This document shows positions 6,344 through 12,666 of a stretch of DNA of 17,545 nt, in pieces. This DNA is from an uncultured Arsenicibacter sp. (lineage in GTDB: Bacteria > Bacteroidota > Bacteroidia > Cytophagales > Spirosomataceae). The stretch covers positions 1 to 17,545 of the forward strand of contig NZ_CAMFHL010000146.1 in NCBI RefSeq assembly GCF_945952095.1, read 5' to 3'. The translations under genes were made by a program, and so were the position numbers. How positions within the stretch are numbered: the first letter of the stretch is position 1; every line of letters begins with the position of its first letter. The notes beneath the pieces were generated by a model that was not told the DNA's origin, did no database searches, and was given only the letters and a program-made list of their open reading frames with translations.

Positions 6344-8470
6344 ATGGATAAATCAGGAATGTTAAAAAAGGCTTTGGTTGCAGCCGCTATTGTGTCGGGC
6401 ATGGCGGGTACCAATCCTGTTTCCCTTTCTGAGCAATCTGTCCCTGTAACACAACAGGCAACAACGGTCGAAACAGAGGGGCGTACAGAGTCCGTGCAGG
6501 ATATGTACCGCCCTGTCCTGAAAGAGCGCATTCCGGGATGCCCCAAACAGCGGGGTGATAAAGCCTGGCAATGGTGGACGGAACAAATCCGCCGTATTAA
6601 ATATGGCTGGTTTGCCCCGGATGGCCATTTCCTGTGCGGGTACCATTACTGGTACCTCAACTTCGTGAAAATCCCCCGTCAGGATAACCGTACTAAAAAG
6701 ATTGACGGCTGGGATGCACCGGAATACCGGGATAATGACGACGAGATTTTATCAATCCTATGGCAAAACCGTTACCGTGAACTGCCAAACGGTAAAACGA
6801 TAAATGCCAGAAACCACATTCAGGCCAAACCCCGTACAATCGGGTGGACGCAGATGGAGTTTCTGGGCGTTGACTCCTATCATTTCATCTTTACGCCGGG
6901 CCGTTCGCGTTTTATCGGACGCGGATATCCGGATGATGAAAACATTGCCGCCGAACGCTCATGGTTCAAGATGCTTTATCTGGAGCATATTCCGGAATTC
7001 CTGAAAACATGGAAGGGTGAGGCGCTGGAAATTGTCATCGATAATGACGAGGAGTTTGCGGTAGGCTGGAAAAAAGGCAAAACGATCATCCGTCATAATG
7101 CTGTTCTCTACAAAATCATTTCGGATGATACTCATGCCGGTGTATTTAAAGGGATACGTTGCCAGAAAATTACAGCGGTAGAAGCCGGAAAGTGGAAAGG
7201 TAACCGGTTAAAAAACTTCTGGGTAGAAAACAAAGACTGTCTGGAGGGTGGTGATCTGAAGTGGGGGCCGTTCGTCATCGGGGGAACCTCAAACCAGATT
7301 ATCAACAAATCGACCGATTACAAGGATATGTATTTCAATCCTACGTCTATCGGGATTGGAACAACTACGCACTTTACGCCGAAAACAAAGGGGATGCTTG
7401 GTTTCGTCGACCTGCATACCGGCCGGTCGGAGGTTGAACGCGCATATGCCTATATCATGTCCCGTCGAAAGGCGGCATCTACTGACCCTGAGTTATACCA
7501 GAAAGAGTTGGTAGAAAACCCGCTGACGCCACAGGAAGCGTTTGAGCCTTCCCTGTCATTCAGTTATGATCAGGCCAAGATCAATGCACACATCGGTTAT
7601 GTAAAAGCCCATGACTTACAGAAGTTGTGGGTTCAGTGCCGCTTTGAGTACATCAAGGATGCTTACGGGCATACGATTGGCGTCGAGCCGGTTCCGGATG
7701 AGAACGGCCCATGGTCGGTAAACCTGGAAGCAAAACCCCGCAAAGACCTCAAAAACCTGTTCGTGGCCGGCATTGATGATACCTATGTATCACTGGCGGA
7801 AGGTCAGGTTTTAAAGGCGCGGGACTCACGCGACTGTATGATTATCTACTGTCGTGAATCGAGTCTGTTGCAGACGCGATCAGGAATGCCGGCCGCAATG
7901 TACTACGATAAGGCCAATGACACCTTTATTACCTACGAGGAATTTTTCAAGGGTATGCTCTACTACAATGTTGAGCAGGTGACGTACGAATTTAACCACG
8001 AAGCATTCTACAACTGGATGCGGGAACGTAACGAAGCATGGCGGTTAACGTGGGTCGGCAACCGCCCCGGTTTGCAGATCAAAGGCGGTATGAAGTCAGA
8101 GGTAACACGCCTTGGCTATCAGTATCTGGCGAAAGATATGCACAAGAACATAACCAATCTGAAGATTCTGGATTCTCTATTAGTCTGGGGTAGCAAGGAA
8201 AATACCGACATCGGTTCGGCATTTCACTGTCTTCTCTACCAGCTGAATGTGATGAAAGACTGGCCGGTCGAGTACATCCGTGAAGAACGGAATGCGGAAA
8301 ACCAGTACGGGCCCGGCAGAGAAATATTTCCATATGGCCGGCACGTTCAGGAGCATCGGATACCGGATGATTATCATGTTCTGGGCAGAGGAAACAGCGA
8401 CGAGGGCTATCGTCAGGCGGATAATGATTATTACATTCTCGGCAAGAATGCCGGCTATTATGCAGCATAA
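6344..8470 (+). CDS. terL: Terminase large subunit (packaging ATPase and nuclease)
   Basis: This 708-residue motor protein would translocate phage DNA into the procapsid and cut it. The N-terminal domain has the hydrophobic 'GHFLCGYHYWYLNFVKI' (about residues 92-108), typical of TerL in this group. The P-loop position is 'AKPRTIGWTQ' (161-170), which lacks the usual GKS/T. A Walker B-like 'ITAVEAGKW' lies near 276-284 and a coupling-like 'GGTSNQ' near 310. The C-terminal RNase H-like nuclease shows Asp478/Asp479 in 'FVAGIDDTY', Glu549 in 'VTYEFN' and Asp622 in 'NTDIGSAFH', in the expected order. The first 30 residues or so (LKKALVAAAIVSGMAG) look like a signal peptide or membrane anchor, which is odd for a cytoplasmic motor. 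A later in-frame ATG at 6503 (Met54) would remove this stretch. The gene lies downstream of the capsid gene, which is not the most common order. Confidence 0.85.
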   Translation: MDKSGMLKKALVAAAIVSGMAGTNPVSLSEQSVPVTQQATTVETEGRTESVQDMYRPVLKERIPGCPKQRGDKAWQWWTEQIRRIKYGWFAPDGHFLCGYHYWYLNFVKIPRQDNRTKKIDGWDAPEYRDNDDEILSILWQNRYRELPNGKTINARNHIQAKPRTIGWTQMEFLGVDSYHFIFTPGRSRFIGRGYPDDENIAAERSWFKMLYLEHIPEFLKTWKGEALEIVIDNDEEFAVGWKKGKTIIRHNAVLYKIISDDTHAGVFKGIRCQKITAVEAGKWKGNRLKNFWVENKDCLEGGDLKWGPFVIGGTSNQIINKSTDYKDMYFNPTSIGIGTTTHFTPKTKGMLGFVDLHTGRSEVERAYAYIMSRRKAASTDPELYQKELVENPLTPQEAFEPSLSFSYDQAKINAHIGYVKAHDLQKLWVQCRFEYIKDAYGHTIGVEPVPDENGPWSVNLEAKPRKDLKNLFVAGIDDTYVSLAEGQVLKARDSRDCMIIYCRESSLLQTRSGMPAAMYYDKANDTFITYEEFFKGMLYYNVEQVTYEFNHEAFYNWMRERNEAWRLTWVGNRPGLQIKGGMKSEVTRLGYQYLAKDMHKNITNLKILDSLLVWGSKENTDIGSAFHCLLYQLNVMKDWPVEYIREERNAENQYGPGREIFPYGRHVQEHRIPDDYHVLGRGNSDEGYRQADNDYYILGKNAGYYAA

Positions 8471-8472
8471 CT

Positions 8473-8766
8473 ATGAAAACAGAAGATTTTGACTTTGGGG
8501 AAGTACTGGAGGGAGAAACCAAAAAGGTCTCCTATCAACGGAAAAGCAATCTGCCGGCGATTAAACGGATTGAAACAAGTTGTGGCTGTACGGAAGCCGG
8601 ATGGTCGCCGGATAGCCGTACCGTTTTTGTGACTTACCATGCACCGGCCGGATGGCCGGAAGGCGTCTCAGGTGATACCTACAAAACGTCGAAGTACATG
8701 ACCCTGTATTTTAATGACGGAACTAATCAGACTATCTGGCTGAAAGGTGTAATCAAGAAAAAGTAA
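8473..8766 (+). CDS. DUF1573-like Ig-fold protein
   Basis: This 97-residue protein matches the DUF1573 pattern common in secreted Bacteroidota proteins. It has 'FDFGEVLEGE' at residues 6-15, the core 'SCGCTEAGW' at 36-44, a 'VFVTYHAP' strand and a final 'IWLKGVIKKK' strand. These domains adopt an ASH/HYDIN-like Ig fold. No signal peptide is present, unlike most host members, so in this context it could be a virion surface or assembly component. It begins 2 nt after the terminase stop, and its own TAA overlaps the next ATG (TAATG, 8764-8768), indicating translational coupling. Confidence 0.65.
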   Translation: MKTEDFDFGEVLEGETKKVSYQRKSNLPAIKRIETSCGCTEAGWSPDSRTVFVTYHAPAGWPEGVSGDTYKTSKYMTLYFNDGTNQTIWLKGVIKKK

Positions 8767-9662
8767 TGGTATCACTCAACCTGAAAACAGCAAAGGAGCC
8801 TGCCGGTGGCATTCGTATCTGGGAAGAAACCCCGGATCAGTCGGCCGGCAATCCATATGGATTCGGCGGCACCAATGCTCCCCGTAGTTCTATTGTCCGT
8901 GTCCGGATTACGGTAGGAAATCAAAAGGAAGGAAACCGGACATTCACCATAAACGCAAAGCCGGATTCTGATTTCATGAATCGCCGGTATATTCTGAAAG
9001 CAAAGGATTTAGTTTCAGTACTGCCGGGCTGTGAAGTCTACGAGGAAAGTGATACCCGTTTTTTTCAGTCTGGTTGTATGCCGGTAACGGTTGAGGTATT
9101 ATCTCAGATACCCGTTACCCGCAATTACTTCAACTATGCCATTCAGATACCGGCAGGCTTGTCTGCAACAGCCAGGGTAATGGCGCTGAAAAATGGTGCA
9201 TGGGTCGACATTACCGCAGAGGGGCAGCCAAACAATATCGGCTGGTTCTGGCGGAAACTAAACTCACTTGATGAATACCTCCAGTATGAAGTCAGAGAGG
9301 GAAACGGGAAACCTTATTCGGGTATTATCAACCGCCAGCGGCTTGATACAACAGGTATCGTTGGAAACGGGCAGGAAACATTAGCGGGTTCGGGCCGGCT
9401 TTTGCTGTTCCTTGCCGAACGTGAGCGGAGCCGGTGGGCTGATCTTGTCCATAAGGTCTTAATCGGCCCTAAAGAGTGCGCAGAGCGGCCGGTCAAGTAT
9501 CCTGACTATTTCGGAGCCGGCAGTTGCCGTGAAGGCAAAATAGCCTACATCGGTATGTTGCTTGACTATCTGGAGGATTGGGATAAGGTTGATTGTAATA
9601 CGGGCAGTACGATTCTCAGGAAACTTCAAAATGAACTGGATGAATGGGAGGAGACACTTTAG
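8766..9662 (+). CDS. Structural-region protein of unknown function
   Basis: This 298-residue protein is not recognised. Residues 1-130 look beta-rich, with paired cysteines near 'LPGCEVYEESDTRFFQSGC'. Residues about 160-200 carry aromatic loops (NNIGWFWRKLNSLDEYLQY). The C-terminal 60 residues or so are helical and acidic (EDWDKVDC, LQNELDEWEETL), perhaps a coiled coil. There is no signal peptide, membrane segment or enzyme motif. The start overlaps the DUF1573-like stop, and the end overlaps the following small gene by 19 nt. Tail, neck or baseplate roles fit the location, but nothing decides between them. Confidence 0.6.
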   Translation: MVSLNLKTAKEPAGGIRIWEETPDQSAGNPYGFGGTNAPRSSIVRVRITVGNQKEGNRTFTINAKPDSDFMNRRYILKAKDLVSVLPGCEVYEESDTRFFQSGCMPVTVEVLSQIPVTRNYFNYAIQIPAGLSATARVMALKNGAWVDITAEGQPNNIGWFWRKLNSLDEYLQYEVREGNGKPYSGIINRQRLDTTGIVGNGQETLAGSGRLLLFLAERERSRWADLVHKVLIGPKECAERPVKYPDYFGAGSCREGKIAYIGMLLDYLEDWDKVDCNTGSTILRKLQNELDEWEETL

Positions 9663-9874
9663 CACATAGCAGCGAAGAAATTCTGGCCTTGATTGAGCCG
9701 CTGGTCAATAAAACCATGGCGACAATTGCAGTAACAGCAAAACGCGGAAAACCAACGGCCGATGATGAGGTAATACTCCAGCGATTATTGCTCCTGAAAT
9801 CGGCCGTTCCGTATTGGAACGAAAAAAACTTAATCGATATACGTACCTATTTAGCTCTGACCTACAATGTTTAG
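9644..9874 (+). CDS. Small hypothetical protein between head and fibre genes
   Basis: This 76-residue, mostly helical protein is not recognised (LIEPLVNKTMATIAVTAKRGK, then LQRLLLLKSAVPYW). It overlaps the preceding gene by 19 nt and the following gene by 8 nt, in different frames, a packed arrangement that supports translation of all three. No domain, signal or membrane segment is clear. The 'PYWNEKNLIDIRTYLALTY' end is amphipathic. It might be a small virion or chaperone protein for the fibre genes next to it. Confidence 0.5.
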   Translation: MGGDTLAHSSEEILALIEPLVNKTMATIAVTAKRGKPTADDEVILQRLLLLKSAVPYWNEKNLIDIRTYLALTYNV

Positions 9875-11039
9875 TAACCAACGATGCAAGGGTAAACGTT
9901 GCGGAGGGCATGAACATCAAAAGTTTTTTGAAAGCGATTGCAGACCAAAGCATAATTGCGGCTGTAATCATTCATGCGATCCGTGTAACCATTGCTGCAA
10001 TCCGGTACCGGTACCAGCCCCTATTCCGGTTCCGGTGCCGGTGCCGCAACCGGTACCGGTGCCGAATGGCCTGCCGGTACCAGTCCCGATTTACATTCCG
10101 CCGCCGATACAGGTGCCTATCCCCGTTCCGGTACCACAGCCTGTTCAGCCGGTACCGGTGCCGAATGGCCTGCCGGTACCAGTCCCGGTACCACAGCCGC
10201 AACCGGTGCCTCAGCCAGTGCCGGTGCCGGTGCCAGCGCCTGTCCCTGTTCCGGTTATGCAGCCGGTTCCGGTACCACAGCCTGTACCAGTCCCTGTGCC
10301 ACAGCCGGTACCAGTCCCGATTCCGGTCCCTCTGCCGGTGCCGGTACCTGTATTCAATCCATCTGATTGTACACTTCAGATCAGGGTTACGTATGTGGTC
10401 AATACAGGCGACTCAATCACGCTGACAATTACACCAATGTATAATGTGTCAGACGTTGAGTACTCGCTGGATATGCGCAACTGGCAGGATAGCCCCAACA
10501 TCACCATTAGTACGCCTGAGTATCCTGTCAATATTTTTGCCAGAGAGAAAAACCGTACGTGGTGCGAAAGCTGGTATACACTCGAAACGCCATGCCGGAT
10601 ATCTGACGGCCCGTTAGTAGCATTGTGCAATCCGCCGACGCCACAGCCTGTACCAGTCCCTGTTACTGCGCCGGTACCACAACCGGTATTTGTACCTGTT
10701 CCGGTACCGCAGCCGGTATTTGTACCGCAACCGGTATTGGTTCCTCAACCGATTCCGGTACCGCAGCCTGTGCCAGTGCCGGTGCCTGTACCTCAGCCGG
10801 TGCCAGTGCCACAGCCGGTTCCGGTGCCACAGCCGGTATTTGTGCCTCAACCGATTCCGGTACCAATTCCTTTAACAGATCAACAATCAAATTCAACTAT
10901 TACTCAACTGTCTGCTGTGCAAAACGGAGATCAGTTATCGGTCACACTTGCAGGCGGTCAGCCGGATTACACATGGGAACTATTATTAAACGGGCAATCC
11001 GCTGGTACAGGGGAATTGCAGATAAACTGGGCAATATAA
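9867..11039 (+). CDS. Cys-rich, PVP-rod, Ig-like protein; C-terminal domain looks cut at a TAATG junction
   Basis: This 390-residue protein is built of modules. Residues 1-45 are a Cys/His-rich head with nine cysteines (7, 12, 25, 31, 33, 37, 40, 43, 44) and five histidines. Residues 46-162 are a proline-valine rod (PVPVPQP-type), with the phrase 'VPVPNGLPVPVP' used twice. Residues 164-255 are a beta-rich Ig-like domain starting 'CTLQIRVTYVV' and ending in cysteines. Residues 256-335 are a second proline-valine rod. Residues 336-390 are the first half of another Ig-like domain, ending 'QPDYTWELLLNGQSAGTGEL...'. The reading frame stops where more strands are expected, and the next ORF supplies them in the -1 frame. 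A surface fibre role is inferred from the rods and from its place beside similar genes. No secretion signal is visible. The start overlaps the previous gene. Confidence 0.65.
   Translation: MFSNQRCKGKRCGGHEHQKFFESDCRPKHNCGCNHSCDPCNHCCNPVPVPAPIPVPVPVPQPVPVPNGLPVPVPIYIPPPIQVPIPVPVPQPVQPVPVPNGLPVPVPVPQPQPVPQPVPVPVPAPVPVPVMQPVPVPQPVPVPVPQPVPVPIPVPLPVPVPVFNPSDCTLQIRVTYVVNTGDSITLTITPMYNVSDVEYSLDMRNWQDSPNITISTPEYPVNIFAREKNRTWCESWYTLETPCRISDGPLVALCNPPTPQPVPVPVTAPVPQPVFVPVPVPQPVFVPQPVLVPQPIPVPQPVPVPVPVPQPVPVPQPVPVPQPVFVPQPIPVPIPLTDQQSNSTITQLSAVQNGDQLSVTLAGGQPDYTWELLLNGQSAGTGELQINWAI
10002..10352 (+). repeat. Proline-valine linker 1 of the 9867 gene
   Basis: About 117 codons of alternating Pro and Val with interspersed Gln, Asn-Gly-Leu and Ile. 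A 39-nt segment is repeated exactly at 10050-10088 and 10149-10187. A 44-nt segment (10242-10285) is identical to 15863-15906 in the giant fibre gene. It is expected to adopt an extended polyproline II-like rod. Confidence 0.85.
10632..10871 (+). repeat. Proline-valine linker 2 of the 9867 gene
   Basis: Eighty codons of the PVPVPQ type, with several 'PVFVPQP' variants in place of PVPVPQP. The synonymous codons vary between units (ccg/cct/cca; gta/gtg/gtt), so the protein repeat is cleaner than the DNA repeat. Confidence 0.8.
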
Positions 11040-12643
11040 TGTATTCAGGAACTATCCAACTTCCGCCCAACATTGTATCGGGCGTTTACACGCTGATTTT
11101 GTCGTGTGCATTAACGGGTTGTCAACGTTCGACGACCGTAGAAATTACTTCGCCAAACCCTCCGGTAAATGTGTTTGAACCGTATACGACCGGCGTTGCG
11201 GGCACTGAAATTATTCTGGATAACGGAATCGTGAGGGCGCGGATAAATCTGGCCATGGGTGGGATGATGGATTACCTGGCTCCCTATAAAAATGGCCAGC
11301 TGGGTGAAAGTGTTATTAACTCCTATAGAACCGGCAACGCGGAGCGGCCCGATGATGTAGGACGCCAAAAGGGAGTTGCTCTGTACTCAGGACCGGCCGG
11401 CGGTGAGAATCCGGCTAACGCTTATTTTGAAGATGGTCAGTCGACTCAAAGATATGTTAACAGCCGATTGACCGGTGGTATTGGCTACAATATTGTACAG
11501 GGCGGCGATGAATCCAGGTATCCGGCTCCTGTTTGGCGTACTGGTGTGCGGATTGTGCCGGGATATGGGATGGTTTCATTTATTGAAACGCCTGGATTGA
11601 ACTGGCATCTGTACAATCGTATTGGCCATTACCGCATTCAGCAGTGGGCATGGCTTGATGGTAATACCGTTCGTTTTCATTACAAAATTATCGGTAGCCG
11701 TCCTGATTATACACAGTACGAAGCGAGAACAAACGAGTTAGGCTACTGCTACGTAACCGCCAAGCACACGCAGTATTATGCTGTATTGAAAGGCAGTACT
11801 CCGGAACGAATTGACCAGTGGCTGACTACACACCGGAATGATGGCACACCGCAAATGGGATGGCAGAAAGATCATAACGTTGCAGCCGGCGAACCATGGA
11901 TGGCCGCAATCAATCCATCGACCGGCATTGGTGTAGGTTATGCTAACATTACCGGTTTCCACGATATGCAGATCAAATCATTCGGAGATCAGGGAAGCGC
12001 GGGGCCAAATGAAAACGATTCGGGATACATGGCGTCAACTCCTCAAATCATTCTTGACCATGATCTTGAATTTGAGCTTGATGATGCTGTTATTATCGGA
12101 ACACTGGAAGAAATACAGGTGAAGGCCCGACAGTTGACACAACGCGACTACCGGCCTCATTTTGTCTTCAGAAACGGCCGGCAATTCGTCTCATACCTAA
12201 AAGGCACGGATGAAGGCTGGCGGGTGCCGTCAGGAAAACTGGTTATTACCCCATACGATAAGCGGTTTGAAATTCATTTACCGGTTCAAACCTTCAGCGG
12301 TTCCGATGTTCCGAATCTATACCTGCGCATGAAATATATCGGGCCGGAATCACAGGCCCGACTGCGTTGGCGACAACCGGACCAGTCAGAGAGTGAAGCT
12401 GCGCAAATCTATTTCAACGATCCGGCGAATGATCAGCGTAAAGAATTTACCGTTCAGAGCGGAGTCGAACAAACGTATGTCATTCCACTTAGTTCAAACG
12501 CAAACTGGAACGGAAAACGTATTGCCAAACTTTGGATTGAGCGTTTTACAAAGCCAACAAGTGAAGCTCCCGAGGAAGTAGCCCTGTCCGGTGAAACATG
12601 GGAGGTAACAGGTATTAGCTACAAACCATTTGATCAATGGTAA
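11039..12643 (+). CDS. Secreted-glycan-enzyme-like beta-sandwich protein, candidate receptor-binding or depolymerase subunit
   Basis: The frame is open from 10625, but the sense protein begins at the ATG overlapping the previous stop (TAATG), giving 534 residues. Residues 1-39 read as the second half of an Ig-like domain (VSGVYTLILSC...GCQRSTTVEI) whose first half closes the upstream gene. Residues about 57-380 resemble a beta-sandwich family of bacterial secreted proteins that I link loosely to galactose-mutarotase-like folds. It has 'ILDNGIVRARINL...GGMMDYL' (59-80), 'GRQKGVALYSGP' (108-119), a Trp/Tyr-rich core with 'RTNELGYCYV' and a late 'GTLEEIQVKARQL'. The last 150 residues look like a carbohydrate-binding-type jelly roll. 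Glycan contact at the cell surface is the inferred role; no catalytic residue is assigned. It may be separate or made as a frameshift fusion with the upstream ORF. Confidence 0.6.
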   Translation: MYSGTIQLPPNIVSGVYTLILSCALTGCQRSTTVEITSPNPPVNVFEPYTTGVAGTEIILDNGIVRARINLAMGGMMDYLAPYKNGQLGESVINSYRTGNAERPDDVGRQKGVALYSGPAGGENPANAYFEDGQSTQRYVNSRLTGGIGYNIVQGGDESRYPAPVWRTGVRIVPGYGMVSFIETPGLNWHLYNRIGHYRIQQWAWLDGNTVRFHYKIIGSRPDYTQYEARTNELGYCYVTAKHTQYYAVLKGSTPERIDQWLTTHRNDGTPQMGWQKDHNVAAGEPWMAAINPSTGIGVGYANITGFHDMQIKSFGDQGSAGPNENDSGYMASTPQIILDHDLEFELDDAVIIGTLEEIQVKARQLTQRDYRPHFVFRNGRQFVSYLKGTDEGWRVPSGKLVITPYDKRFEIHLPVQTFSGSDVPNLYLRMKYIGPESQARLRWRQPDQSESEAAQIYFNDPANDQRKEFTVQSGVEQTYVIPLSSNANWNGKRIAKLWIERFTKPTSEAPEEVALSGETWEVTGISYKPFDQW

Positions 12644-12666
12644 TCAATTTTAACTATTTATATAAT
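12642..12666 (+). promoter_or_regulatory. 25-nt leader motif, copy 3
   Basis: This third copy of the motif seen at 540 and 3138 starts inside the stop codon of the previous gene. Its last two bases are the first two bases of the ATG of the giant fibre gene (12665-12667). With almost no room for a leader downstream of it, it suggests either a translation-initiation role or a leaderless transcript. Confidence 0.5.

Noticed and set aside
9814..10425. Plus-strand 203-codon Arg/Tyr/Cys-rich ORF and similar shadows across the rods
   Set aside because: Alternative frames of the repeat lack stop codons by composition, and the real gene covers the same bases.
10967..10975. ATTAAAC as a -1 slippery heptamer for the frameshift idea
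   Set aside because: It does not fit X-XXY-YYZ because the first triplet is not uniform. Shifting there would replace good Ig-like sequence with an implausible basic stretch.
10625..11038. N-terminal extension of the 12643-ending ORF (Cys/Thr/Gly-rich)
   Set aside because: It is the shifted-frame reading of the proline-valine rod and of the Ig-like half domain of the upstream gene. Sense sequence begins at the TAATG junction.
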